A stretch of DNA of 64,000 nucleotides, from the NCBI GenBank assembly GCA_965208395.1, contig CBDBON010000002.1:1-64000 (forward strand). Direction: 5' to 3'. The translations under genes and the position numbers were made by a program. Below are positions 1-7,578 of the stretch, piece by piece. The notes beneath the pieces were generated by a model that was not told the DNA's origin, made no database searches, and saw only the letters and a list, made by a program, of their open reading frames with translations. This DNA is from CBDBON01 sp965208395 (GTDB taxonomy: Bacteria > Chloroflexota > Dehalococcoidia > Lucifugimonadales > CBDBON01). Within the stretch, counting starts at the first letter, position 1. Every line of letters starts with the position of its first letter.

Positions 1-818
1 ATCGACCCTTCCGGCGACAGCCTGATCCGCGTGCAGTCGCCGCAGAAGGGCTTGGTCACAGACGCGATGACGCCCATCTCGCCGCCCCCGTCGCGGTAGC
101 GGTACCTCATCGCCACCTCGCCCCGGTAGCCGCTCTCGACCGGCTCCAGGGGCATCTCCGCGTCGATCATCGCCACGATCTCGTCTGCCGGGACGACGTG
201 GTCCAGACGCCAGCCGTTCCGGTTGCCGACGTCCATGTACTCGATGAAGCGCATGGTGTGGCCGCGCTCCCTGAAGTATCTTGCGAGATCGACGACCGTA
301 TGGTCGTTAACGCCGCGCTGGACGACGGCGTTGATCTTGATCGGCCCCAGGCCGACACGCTCCGCCGCCTCAATCCCAGCCAGCACGCTCTCCGTGCCGA
401 AGCCGCGGCCGTTCATCTGCCGGAAGACCTCGTCGTCCAGGCTGTCGAAGCTCACCGTCACCCGCTGCAACCCGGCGTCCTTCAGCGCCTCCGCCTTCTG
501 CGGCAGCAGGTAGGCGTTCGTCGTCATCGTCAGGTCCTCGACCCCGTCGACGCCGGCCAGCATCTCCACCAGCCGCTCGACGTCCTTGCGGACCAGCGGC
601 TCGCCCCCGGTGATCCTGGCCTTGACGGCCCCGAGCCGCACGATGATCCGGGTGAGCCGTGTGATCTCCTCGAAGGTGAGAAGCTGCTCCCTGGGCAGGA
701 ACTGGTACCGCTCCCCGTATATCTCCGCCGGCATGCAGTACGGGCACCGGAAGTTGCACCGGTCGGTGACCGATATCCTCAGGTCCCGCAGAGGCCTGCC
801 GAGCTTATCGACTACCAT
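1..818 (-). CDS. moaA: GTP 3',8-cyclase MoaA, copy 1, cut by window edge
   Basis: This is the N-terminal ~272 codons of a radical SAM enzyme that converts GTP to 3',8-cyclo-GTP in molybdenum cofactor synthesis. The first 4Fe-4S motif (C21, C25, C28 in CNFRCPYC) is present. The last 65 codons, including the third cysteine of the C-terminal cluster, lie left of the window. Over the shared length it matches the complete copies at 9847-10860 and 19972-20985, with a constant offset of 10042 to the second copy. What follows its 3' end is not visible and is the key test of the tandem-array model. Confidence 0.95.
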   Translation of the reverse strand, partial: MVVDKLGRPLRDLRISVTDRCNFRCPYCMPAEIYGERYQFLPREQLLTFEEITRLTRIIVRLGAVKARITGGEPLVRKDVERLVEMLAGVDGVEDLTMTTNAYLLPQKAEALKDAGLQRVTVSFDSLDDEVFRQMNGRGFGTESVLAGIEAAERVGLGPIKINAVVQRGVNDHTVVDLARYFRERGHTMRFIEYMDVGNRNGWRLDHVVPADEIVAMIDAEMPLEPVESGYRGEVAMRYRYRDGGGEMGVIASVTKPFCGDCTRIRLSPEGS

Positions 819-873
819 TTTTCTTTTCCTGGGGCCGCCCTCGCACCACTTCCTCAGTCACACCCTACCGTCT

Positions 874-979
874 CTCCCGCGAAAGCGGGAGTCCATCCTC
901 TCTCCCCATCCTAGCCTTCCTCGGCAGAGCCTAGGGAAGGGACAGAGCCTTTTACTCTCTTCCCCGTCCGCGGGGGAAG
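874..979. repeat. Two palindromic extragenic repeats between moaA and rdgB
   Basis: The moaA-rdgB gap contains a perfect hairpin (CTCCCGC, GAAA loop, GCGGGAG, 874-891) and a second palindrome of the CTTCCCC...GGGGAAG type (959-979). Related palindromes recur near 23930, 25375, 52225 and 60950. They resemble REP-type intergenic repeats. No T-tract follows either, so a terminator role is unproven. The same pair is present in the other two copies of this gap. Confidence 0.6.
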
Positions 980-994
980 ACTGAGATCGGGGCC

Positions 995-1603
995 TTAGCC
1001 TTCTCCCGCCAGTGGAGGAAAAAGCGCGGTTGCCGCCCTGCGCGCCGCCGCGCCCCTGTGGCTGACCCGGTCCTTCTCCTCGGCCGTCAGCTCCGCCATC
1101 GTCCTCCCCATCTCTGGCAGCAGGAAGATGGGGTCGTATCCGAAGCCGTTGGAGCCCCGCGGCTCCCGGACCAGCCGGCCCCGGCACTCCCCTGCGTACA
1201 GCTCCACCGGCCTGCCGGGGAGACTGACCGCGATGACGCAGCGGAAGCGGGCCGTCCACCGCTCCTCAGGTATATTGTGCAGCTTGCCGAGGAGGAAGGC
1301 AATCCGCTCCGCGTCCCCAGCGCCCTCCCCCGCGTAACGGGCGGAGAGTGGGCCGGGCGCGCCGTCCAGCGCGTCCACCTCCAGCCCGGAGTCGTCCGCC
1401 AGCGTCGGCAGGCCGCTCAGGCGGGCATAGGTCGTCGCCTTGAGGACGGCGTTCTCCTCGAGGGTGCTCCCCGTCTCCTCCACCTCCTCCTCGATGCCCA
1501 CGTCGGCAAGGGAGAGGAGGGGAACGGGAGAGCCTCCAAGCAGGCGGGAAAGCTCCCGGAGCTTCCCCTCGTTCCGAGTCGCCACCAGCAGTCTGTCGAT
1601 CAC
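995..1603 (-). CDS. rdgB: XTP/dITP pyrophosphatase, copy 1
   Basis: A 202-residue RdgB/HAM1 family house-cleaning enzyme that hydrolyses non-canonical purine triphosphates (XTP, dITP) to monophosphates. It shows the N-terminal ATRNEGKLRE substrate motif, the LEENA(V)LKA segment, the ADDSGLEVDAL motif, NGFGYDPIF, and a C-terminal SHRGAA. Length is normal for the family. It lies 24 bp downstream of the aldolase gene in the same orientation, so co-transcription with fba and moaA is plausible. Confidence 0.95.
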   Translation of the reverse strand: MIDRLLVATRNEGKLRELSRLLGGSPVPLLSLADVGIEEEVEETGSTLEENAVLKATTYARLSGLPTLADDSGLEVDALDGAPGPLSARYAGEGAGDAERIAFLLGKLHNIPEERWTARFRCVIAVSLPGRPVELYAGECRGRLVREPRGSNGFGYDPIFLLPEMGRTMAELTAEEKDRVSHRGAAARRAATALFPPLAGEG

Positions 1604-1627
1604 GGCATGAGGCCCGGACCCGGCCCG

Positions 1628-2650
1628 CTACCTCTCCATGTCGGGGGTGTACTCGCCCCTTCTGGCCGCGGAGGTGACGTAGGCCCGGTGGTGGAACGCC
1701 AGCTGGGTCGCCTCCGCGTTGGCGGCATCGCCGCCCCACGCCTTCAGGGGAGCGGCCTGCAGCCCTCTGCCGAACGAGAAGCTGAGCTCCCACGGCGCCC
1801 CCACCGAGGAGGCGTGCCGATTGATGGCGTCGAGGTTCGCAGTCGCCTCGTCGTCGCTCTGTCCCCCGGAGAGGAACACCATGCCCGGAACCGCCGCCGG
1901 CACCGTCCGGCTGAGGCAGGCCACCGTCTTCTCGGCGACCTCCTCGGGGCCGGCCCTGTCGGACGCATCCTTACCGGAGAGGACCATGTTCGGCTTGAGC
2001 AGCGTGCCTTCCGGAGCGACGCGATGGTGTCCGAGCTGGTAGTAGACCTCGCGCAGCGTCGCCTCCGTCGCCTCGAAGCAGTCGTCGATGGTGTGGTCTC
2101 CGTCCATCAGCACCTCCGGCTCGACGATGGGGACCAGCCCGGCCTCCTGGCTGAGCGCCGCGAACCGGGCCAGCGCGTGGGCGTTGGCCTCCATGCAGTA
2201 GCGGCTCGGCGTCCCGTCGCCGATGGCGTAGATCCCCCGCCACTTGGTGAACCTCGCCCCCATCCCGGCATACTCGGCCAGCCGCTCGCGCAGGCCGTCA
2301 AGCCCCTCCGTGACCTGCTCTCCAGGGGATCCCGTCAACGGCTTCCCGCCCTTGTCCACCTTGATGCCCGGGATCATCCCCTGGCCCTGGATGACCTCCA
2401 CTAGGGGGGCCCCGTCCGCGGCATCCTGCCGGATCGTCTCGTCGTAGAGGATCACGCCGCTGATATACTCGCCCGCTCCCGCGGTACGGAAGAGCAGCTC
2501 GCGGTAGTCCCGGCGGTTCTCCTCGGTCGACTCGACGCCGATGCTGTCGAATCGCCGTTTGATGGTCCCCGAGCTCTCGTCGGCCGCGAGTATTCCCTCG
2601 CCGGGGGCTACCAGCTCCCGGGCGGTCCGGTTCAGCTGCTGAAGGTCCAC
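1628..2650 (-). CDS. fba: Class I fructose-bisphosphate aldolase, copy 1
   Basis: Schiff-base aldolase of glycolysis and gluconeogenesis, cleaving fructose 1,6-bisphosphate to DHAP and GAP. ILAADES, the ARFTKWR segment, EPEVLMDGDH and the Schiff-base lysine segment LLKPNM are all visible. I chose the GTG start at 2650 because AAGGAGG lies just upstream and the protein then begins about where the family does (VDLQQLNRTAR). An ATG at 2686 would add 12 codons and overlap the fbp stop as ATGA, so it remains possible. The product is 340 residues, slightly shorter than typical animal-type aldolases. Pairing with fbp fits a gluconeogenic operon. Confidence 0.93.
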   Translation of the reverse strand: MDLQQLNRTARELVAPGEGILAADESSGTIKRRFDSIGVESTEENRRDYRELLFRTAGAGEYISGVILYDETIRQDAADGAPLVEVIQGQGMIPGIKVDKGGKPLTGSPGEQVTEGLDGLRERLAEYAGMGARFTKWRGIYAIGDGTPSRYCMEANAHALARFAALSQEAGLVPIVEPEVLMDGDHTIDDCFEATEATLREVYYQLGHHRVAPEGTLLKPNMVLSGKDASDRAGPEEVAEKTVACLSRTVPAAVPGMVFLSGGQSDDEATANLDAINRHASSVGAPWELSFSFGRGLQAAPLKAWGGDAANAEATQLAFHHRAYVTSAARRGEYTPDMER

Positions 2651-2682
2651 GGTGTCCTCCTTGTGCCGCAAACGGCGGCGGC

Positions 2683-2857
2683 TCATCTCCCGCTGATGAT
2701 GGCGACCGCCTGCTCGACCTCGGCCCTGTTTCCGAGGATGAGCGGCGTGCGCTGGTGCAGCGTCTCGGGATCGATGTCCAGAATCCGCCGGTCGTGCGAA
2801 TAGGCGGCCCCGCCCGCCTGCTCGGCCACGAATCCGAGCGGGTTCGCCTCGTACATC
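2683..2857 (-). pseudogene. fbp: 3' fragment of fructose-1,6-bisphosphatase, copy 1
   Basis: Only the last ~57 codons of fbp remain, from MYEANPLGFVAEQAGG to the stop. They match the intact gene at 22850-23827. Identity stops abruptly at 2857/2858, where element E begins. E adds about ten in-frame codons with a possible GTG start at 2886, but the fragment lacks the metal-binding and active-site regions and cannot be an enzyme. It marks one edge of the tandem unit. Confidence 0.9.
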
Positions 2858-2914
2858 TTGCGTAACTCGTAATGTCTTTTGGACACAGGTAGCCTAGTCT
2901 AGTGCTCACCGCTT

Positions 2915-3005
2915 CGCGGCGAGCCGGGGAAGGGAACACCTCCCCCAGCTCGGAACCGTCAGCCTAAGCCGACCACTCCTGGCATCCTGTCACCAGGACA
3001 CCTCC
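2915..3005. promoter_or_regulatory. Hairpin-rich terminal region of E, possible rolling-circle origin
   Basis: The 186 bp between the fbp junction and the rep stop has no gene. It contains an 8-bp stem with one mismatch and a TTC loop (CTCACCGC TTC GCGGCGAG) and, about 70 bp on, a TCCTG TCAC CAGGA hairpin. In IS91/ISCR elements the replication start lies just beyond the 3' end of the HUH transposase gene, which is the position seen here. Assignment as an origin is inference only. Confidence 0.35.
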
Positions 3006-3043
3006 TACCTCAAAGCCAGGCGGGCAGGCACGCCACTCGTTAC

Positions 3044-4036
3044 CTATCGCTCTCGCAGCTCGTCTCTCACCTTGAAAAACTTGCGCCTCAGCGCCTTCTG
3101 CGCAACGGCGCTCAACGCACCGTCCTCAACGCTGTAGCCAAGCTCTACGAGCTTTTCAGCCGTCTTCCAATCCGCACGCATTCGCTTACGGATTTCGTTA
3201 CGTCCCTTCCTCACAACATCAGGGACCATCATCACCCGCCGGTACCCCTCGTTGTCCCAACGCAGCGCAGTCGTACCCCTACCCTCCTCATCCTCGAAGG
3301 GCAGGTCCAAACGCCTGACGTACCGAGGCGCCAGCTCTATCTTCTTCGACCAGGCCGGCATGTAGAGCGCCTCCTGGCCATGTCTGGCCAACAGCGGCTC
3401 CATAGGTATGCCGCCGTCCGCCAAGGGAGTGAAGAAGTCTTTGTAGGGATACTTCAAAGCGTAGGCCACAGCCTCCTGCCTGTTCTGAGCCAGCTTCACG
3501 TCTGGATAGCCATAACGCCACAGACTACGAAGCAGTCTGGTCCCGACAGTCTTCTCCACAACATTGTCGCCCAAGGTCCTCACCCTGACCTTATGCTTCA
3601 CCGCCATGATCACGTGATAGTGCAGCCGGTCTGCCCAGCTACCAAACTCCTCCGTCGCCATCAGCGAGCTCACATACTGTGCGCCGGCTTTGACATACTC
3701 ACGAAGCTTCTCCCGGCCGTATTGTCGACCAGGAGGCCCGATCGAACCGTCCGACTTCCGAGTCTGCGCAAATGTCAGAGTGGCGAGCCACATCCGCTCG
3801 CCCTCTTCCTGGTTCATCCACTGCAACGCACTGTCAACCATCAGCGCCGCTATCGCCAACGCCTCATGGTCGTAACTGCCCTTGAAAGGGCCTACCGTCG
3901 TCACTATGTGCCGGCCGTCCTCCTGCTCCACGCAGTACATGACGTCGCCGTCGCCGGCCAGCTCCCGGCACTGTATACACAGCCGAGGTCTGACCGGCAC
4001 TCCCATTCCCCGCTTCCTCTTCGCTTCGCGCTTCAT
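3044..4036 (-). CDS. HUH-superfamily rolling-circle replication initiator, copy 1
   Basis: A 330-residue Rep-like endonuclease. Conserved HUH motifs are visible in order: LATLTF (84-89), the metal-binding HYH at H139/H141 (LHYHVIM), and a Tyr-x-x-Lys motif Y192-A-L-K195-Y that supplies the nicking tyrosine. An N-terminal C20xxC23 with C35 may bind zinc. The ATG at 4036 is chosen because AGGAGT stands five bases upstream; a longer frame to 4120 has no such site. The protein should nick one strand at an origin and remain 5'-linked to it. It is the last gene of the E operon. I cannot assign it to plasmid, phage or transposase Reps with confidence. Confidence 0.8.
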   Translation of the reverse strand: MKREAKRKRGMGVPVRPRLCIQCRELAGDGDVMYCVEQEDGRHIVTTVGPFKGSYDHEALAIAALMVDSALQWMNQEEGERMWLATLTFAQTRKSDGSIGPPGRQYGREKLREYVKAGAQYVSSLMATEEFGSWADRLHYHVIMAVKHKVRVRTLGDNVVEKTVGTRLLRSLWRYGYPDVKLAQNRQEAVAYALKYPYKDFFTPLADGGIPMEPLLARHGQEALYMPAWSKKIELAPRYVRRLDLPFEDEEGRGTTALRWDNEGYRRVMMVPDVVRKGRNEIRKRMRADWKTAEKLVELGYSVEDGALSAVAQKALRRKFFKVRDELRER

Positions 4037-4063
4037 CTTGACTCCTGTAGTAACATAGAGAAA

Positions 4064-4180
4064 GGTCCTGCGCCGATTACGTCCTTCAGCAGACGCACCG
4101 CGCCTGCTACAAAACACCACCTACGAGGGCTCCGGCTAACCACCGCCCAGGTGATTCAAGGCACCCAGGCGGGCAGGACC
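4064..4180. repeat. Inverted repeat bounding the rep-rnhA gap
   Basis: GGTCCTGC at 4064-4071 and its exact inverse GCAGGACC at 4173-4180 enclose most of the gap between rep and rnhA. A smaller GGTG/CACC pair lies inside. The interval could be a strand-specific origin, an attenuator in the rep leader or a recombination site. In the second E copy a 114-bp piece overlapping this interval is duplicated. Confidence 0.45.
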
Positions 4181-4186
4181 TAACTC

Positions 4187-4588
4187 CTACCTCCTACCGC
4201 GCTCCAGCGCTCTACTAGCCATACGATCGGCCACCCGATTGTACTCGCTGTCCGAGTGGCCCCTGACCCAGACCCAGCTGACCTCCAACTGCTCCGCCAG
4301 GTCGTCCAGCTGGTCCCAAAGGTCCAGGTTCTTCTTCCGCTTCCACTGGTCCTTCATCGTGCTCACCAGCAACATGCTGTCGCTGTGCACCGTCACGACG
4401 GTCCCGGCCGCCAGAGCCTCCAGACCCTTAATAGCGGCTGTCAGCTCCATCCGATTGTTCGTCGTGTGCGCCTCATGCCCGCTGAGCCGCTCGATCTCTC
4501 CGTCCCGGGAGATCACAGCAGCCCAGCCGCCAGGGCCAGGATTGCCGGAGCACGCTCCGTCCGTCCAGATCTCAATCACTTCTGCCAT
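4187..4588 (-). CDS. rnhA: Ribonuclease HI encoded in element E, copy 1
   Basis: A 133-residue type 1 RNase H with the full catalytic set D10, E48, D70 and D121, plus H111. TDGACSGNPGPGG and NNRMELTAAI are typical of bacterial RNase HI, with numbering almost that of the E. coli enzyme. It cleaves RNA in RNA-DNA hybrids, which suits primer or R-loop removal during rolling-circle replication. The start at 4588 is preferred over an upstream 16-codon extension because the family begins here. It overlaps the preceding small gene by 17 bp and lies upstream of rep. Confidence 0.9.
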   Translation of the reverse strand: MAEVIEIWTDGACSGNPGPGGWAAVISRDGEIERLSGHEAHTTNNRMELTAAIKGLEALAAGTVVTVHSDSMLLVSTMKDQWKRKKNLDLWDQLDDLAEQLEVSWVWVRGHSDSEYNRVADRMASRALERGRR

Positions 4589-4790
4589 CAGCCTCTCGCT
4601 TTCTGCGCATCGCATCAGCCCGCGCCCGGAACTCAAGCTCGACGTCGACGAGCTCCACGTGCTGCCGCGTATACTCCTTCAGACCCTCATGCCACGGAGC
4701 CTCCTTCACAAGCTCCTCCATGCCGGTCTTCAATCCCTCCAGCTCATCAATGCTTAGCTTGACGAGCCTCCGCTCAAACGCGATATCCAT
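4572..4790 (-). CDS. Small acidic helical protein of E (gene j), copy 1
   Basis: A 72-residue protein of unknown function, beginning MDIAFERRLVKL. It is rich in Glu, Lys and Leu and predicted to be largely helical, with no cysteine motif or membrane segment. The start at 4790 is two bases after the stop of the previous gene and has AAGGTGG upstream. A longer frame to 4838 would run deep into gene i. It sits between gene i and rnhA, so a replication accessory role is possible but unsupported. Confidence 0.6.
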   Translation of the reverse strand: MDIAFERRLVKLSIDELEGLKTGMEELVKEAPWHEGLKEYTRQHVELVDVELEFRARADAMRRKREADGRSD

Positions 4791-4792
4791 CG

Positions 4793-4957
4793 CTATCCAC
4801 CTTGCACCGTGCATTCCAGACACAAAAGCCCGTCGCACACTCCACAGGTCTCGTACACCTCTACCTCAATGTCATTGTCGCAGTGAGAACACTCACCACG
4901 TCCCATCGGCTCCCAGGGCATACGCGAAACATATCCGCGGCCTCCGTCCTCACTCAC
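4793..4957 (-). CDS. 54-residue zinc-ribbon-like protein of E (gene i), copy 1
   Basis: This short frame starts at GTG and encodes a protein with three cysteine pairs: CSHC, CGVC and CLEC, a pattern expected of a small zinc ribbon. Its first eight bases overlap the end of the preceding frame as GTGAGTGA, so translation is probably coupled. It ends two bases before the next start. The frame is conserved in the second E copy, which supports it being a real gene. The function is unknown. Confidence 0.6.
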   Translation of the reverse strand: MSEDGGRGYVSRMPWEPMGRGECSHCDNDIEVEVYETCGVCDGLLCLECTVQGG

Positions 4958-5045
4958 GAAGCACCTCTCGTATCATCAGCTCAGTCTTCAGCATCGATCT
5001 GAACTCCCCACACGACTCACAATGCTCCTCACAAATCTCAGGCAT
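4950..5045 (-). CDS. 31-residue cysteine-containing microprotein of E (gene h), copy 1
   Basis: A very short frame (MPEICEEHCESCGEF...) with three cysteines and a histidine in 12 residues, compatible with metal binding. It overlaps the stop of gene g by eight bases (ATGCCTGA) and the start of gene i by eight bases, the same stop-start arrangement twice in succession. It is unchanged in the second E copy. At this length the call rests on position, coupling and composition. Confidence 0.45.
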   Translation of the reverse strand: MPEICEEHCESCGEFRSMLKTELMIREVLRE

Positions 5046-5373
5046 TGCCAGTCTGCTTTCGATGAGCCTCATACTTGTATTCACTCAACGTGTCGTATTC
5101 ACTCCCTCGCTCATAGCCGTATACATACAGCACTGAGGACGTGACTACCCAATCCAGACCCAACACTTCCAACGCCTTCTTCCAAGCCCTTACGTAAGCG
5201 CTGACCTGCCCCTGGCTGTCGAAGCTCTTACCGTAGAACTTAGCTCCCTTCATATTCTCCATCACATCGAGCATCTCATTGACACGCCGCCCTAAACGAA
5301 GGCGCGCCAGCTTCACCTTCGCCTCCTCTAAAGTCAGAGTCTCCCACCTAATTGCACTATTTCTTCGCGCCAT
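5038..5373 (-). CDS. Hypothetical 111-residue protein of E (gene g), copy 1
   Basis: A basic N-terminal half (MARRNSAIRWETLTLEEAKV) followed by a mixed region rich in Tyr and Trp. There is no membrane segment or cysteine motif. A strong ribosome site (GAGGAGG, seven-base spacing) fixes the ATG at 5373. The aromatic and basic make-up would suit a nucleic-acid-binding protein, perhaps for single strands, but I recognise no family. Its protein is identical in both E copies. Confidence 0.6.
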   Translation of the reverse strand: MARRNSAIRWETLTLEEAKVKLARLRLGRRVNEMLDVMENMKGAKFYGKSFDSQGQVSAYVRAWKKALEVLGLDWVVTSSVLYVYGYERGSEYDTLSEYKYEAHRKQTGNA

Positions 5374-5405
5374 AATAGTTCCTCCTCATTCACTTACCAG
5401 GGTCT

Positions 5406-5504
5406 CTAGAACGACCAGATGCTCAGGAAGTTCCAGATCATCAGCCCCGCTACCACCAGGGCGCCGCAAACCACCGCAAGTCCTACCAACGGATGTCTAA
5501 GCAT
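5406..5504 (-). CDS. 32-residue single-span membrane peptide of E (gene f), copy 1
   Basis: The frame MLRHPLVGLAVVCGALVVAG... encodes one hydrophobic helix with an aromatic C-terminus (MIWNFLSIWSF). GAGGAGG lies six bases upstream of the ATG, and the start overlaps the end of gene e by eight bases. Size and topology recall the tiny minor coat proteins of filamentous phages, but also holin-like or toxin-like peptides. No further assignment is justified. Confidence 0.55.
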   Translation of the reverse strand: MLRHPLVGLAVVCGALVVAGLMIWNFLSIWSF

Positions 5505-5763
5505 CGAACTCCTCCTCTATTGTCAACTCGTGCGCCTCTACACACAGGTCCATTATGCGCACTACCATGTACGCCGCGCCAGCTAGTCCTGCGACCAGCA
5601 TGATGCCCAACTCCTGGCCCTCGGTAAAAGGCAGCTCCGGCACCATCATCCAAACCAGCGCCATAACAGTCGCCGGAATGATGAACACCTCGAACAGGCT
5701 TGCCAGACCTGCCACAACTTCGCCCATTACCTGGGCACTCCAATCACACGCTAGTTTCAGCAC
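5497..5763 (-). CDS. Two-helix membrane protein of E (gene e), copy 1
   Basis: An 88-residue protein with two hydrophobic segments (around AGLASLFEVFIIPATVMALV and LGIMLVAGLAGAAYMVV) and an acidic tail. The GTG at 5763 follows AAAGGAGG; an upstream GTG at 5784 has no comparable site. Four base differences, two changing residues, separate it from the second copy. It probably sits in the inner membrane; the role is unknown. Confidence 0.6.
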   Translation of the reverse strand: MLKLACDWSAQVMGEVVAGLASLFEVFIIPATVMALVWMMVPELPFTEGQELGIMLVAGLAGAAYMVVRIMDLCVEAHELTIEEEFDA

Positions 5764-5819
5764 GTCGCCTCCTTTCAGTCGCACTCCTTCGCCCTATAGG
5801 ATTGAAGATGAAGCCCTCC

Positions 5820-6068
5820 TCAATCCAACTGTGCCAGCCTTATCAGAGCACACTGTCGCCTCCTTTCTGTCATCTCCTGCTTAATCATCCTCACGTCTTC
5901 ACGTCGCCATTTCGCTCGACGGACCATCATCGAGTAGTGCAAGCCATGCAGGTGTTCCTCAACCTTGCACAGACAGCAATACCCTCGATGAAGCCTCTGC
6001 CTGCAAAACCAGCACACTCCATCAAGATGCATCGCCAACTGACCGTCACTCAGCCGAGGCTTCCTCAA
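5820..6068 (-). CDS. Zinc-ribbon-like basic protein of E (gene d), copy 1
   Basis: An 82-residue protein with two CxxC pairs (CWFC and CCLC) about 14 residues apart, then a basic helical tail. This resembles a compact DNA-binding zinc ribbon. The likely start is TTG at 6068, overlapping the end of gene c closely; an internal ATG at codon 13 is possible. Such proteins often act as transcription or replication accessories in small elements, but I see no specific family. Confidence 0.55.
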   Translation of the reverse strand: MRKPRLSDGQLAMHLDGVCWFCRQRLHRGYCCLCKVEEHLHGLHYSMMVRRAKWRREDVRMIKQEMTERRRQCALIRLAQLD

Positions 6069-6342
6069 CGTCAGTCCGCCTCTCCGACACGCAGTGGTCG
6101 CGCTCCGTCCAACAGCCGGATACGGCGAGCGTCGTCACTCTCGTAGACAACCTGCGTCTGAACAGGTCCTTGTCCGAGCATCTCACGTAGCTCCATCCTG
6201 TATTCCAGGACGAAAGATACGACGCGCCCTATGGTGTTAGTGCTAACTCTAAACTGACCCAGTAGCGCTAATTTGGAATTGACCCACCCCGATAGCGGAC
6301 GCATCTTCGTCGGGAAACCGATTAGGAGGTGCAGCAAGTCAA

Positions 6343-7578
6343 ATGATAGGAGGTGGGTTAGTGAGAGAGTTATACGAGTTGAAGGGCGATGGAAGCTCGA
6401 TCCGAGGGATATCGAGGGAGTTGGGGATTTCCCGGAACACCGTGCGCAAGTACGTGCGCTCCGACGAGGTGCCCAAGGCCAAGCGGCGAGAGAAGCAGGG
6501 GTCGAAGCTGGACCCATACAAGGGTCACATAGATGGTCGGCTGTCGGCGGGAGTGGACAACTGCGTGGTGCTGCTGCGGGAGATCCGGGAGTTGGGCTAC
6601 GACGGCAGCTATCCGACGCTGACCAACTACGTGCGGCCTCGGCGTCGGCCGCGTCAGCCCCGTGCGACGGTGCGGTTCGAGACGGCGCCAGGCGAGCAGG
6701 CACAGGTGGACTGGGGCAGCTTCGCCTATGTCGGAGAGGACGGGCGCAAGCACCGGGTCTGGGCCTTCGTGATGGTGCTGAGCTGGTCTCGGACCATCTA
6801 CGTGGAGTTCGTCCGGCGCGCCGACGTGGCGACCTTCATCAGGTGCCATCTGAACGCCTTCGAGTACTTCGGTGGTGTTCCCCGCCGCTGCCTGTACGAC
6901 AACGCCAAGGTGGTGGTCCTGGGGCGTGACAGGGAGGGCAGGCCGGAGTGGAACAGCCGGATGCTGGACTTCTCACTGCGAATGGGCTTCGACCTCCGTC
7001 TGTGCCGACCCTACCGAGCGCAGACGAAGGGCAAGGTGGAGAGCGGCGTGAAGTACGTCCGGGGCAACCTGTGGCCCGGTGTCCGCTTCACCGACGACGC
7101 AGACATGAACCGCCAGGCCCTGGAGTGGTGCGATGCGGTGGCCAATCGGCGAGTCCATGGGACGACGCACCGGGTCCCCCGAGAGATGCTGGCTGAGGAG
7201 CTCGCCCACCTGGGCAGCCTGCCGCCGCGTTCGGGCCTTGCGCCCTACATGCGGGAGGAGCGGAAGGTGGCCAGGGACGGCTACGTCCACTGGGAGAGGT
7301 CTCGCTACGGCGTGCCCTGGAGCTGGGCGGGTTCGACGGTCCAGGTGGGTGTGCGGGCCGGTACGGTGGAGGTCTGGTCGGGCGACGTGCGGCTGGCGGT
7401 GCATCCCCAAGCCCAGCGGACCGGTCAGCGCCTCACACTGCCGGGCCAGTGGGACGGACTGCCCGGCGGCGATGATCGTCCTCGTAAGGAAGCCGTGGCG
7501 GTGCAGATCCCTGTGGGCCAAGTGGAGCGCCGCTCCCTGGAGGTGTACGAGTTGGCAGCGGTGGGAGGTGGGCGATGA
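6343..7578 (+). CDS. istA: IS21 transposase IstA, copy 1
   Basis: A 411-residue DDE transposase. It has an N-terminal helix-turn-helix (GISRELGISRNTVRKYVRS) and a retroviral-integrase-like core with catalytic D123 (QVDWGSF), D186 (YDNAKV) and E233 (KVESGVKY). AGGAGGTG precedes the ATG. It catalyses cut and strand transfer with the help of IstB. The stop overlaps the istB start as ATGA. Confidence 0.95.
   Translation: MIGGGLVRELYELKGDGSSIRGISRELGISRNTVRKYVRSDEVPKAKRREKQGSKLDPYKGHIDGRLSAGVDNCVVLLREIRELGYDGSYPTLTNYVRPRRRPRQPRATVRFETAPGEQAQVDWGSFAYVGEDGRKHRVWAFVMVLSWSRTIYVEFVRRADVATFIRCHLNAFEYFGGVPRRCLYDNAKVVVLGRDREGRPEWNSRMLDFSLRMGFDLRLCRPYRAQTKGKVESGVKYVRGNLWPGVRFTDDADMNRQALEWCDAVANRRVHGTTHRVPREMLAEELAHLGSLPPRSGLAPYMREERKVARDGYVHWERSRYGVPWSWAGSTVQVGVRAGTVEVWSGDVRLAVHPQAQRTGQRLTLPGQWDGLPGGDDRPRKEAVAVQIPVGQVERRSLEVYELAAVGGGR

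Noticed and set aside
1058..2404. Long open frame antisense to rdgB and fba
   Set aside because: Composition follows the GC-rich shadow of the real genes, it has no recognisable domain, and both overlapped genes are clear enzymes. The same applies to its repeats at 11100 and 21225.
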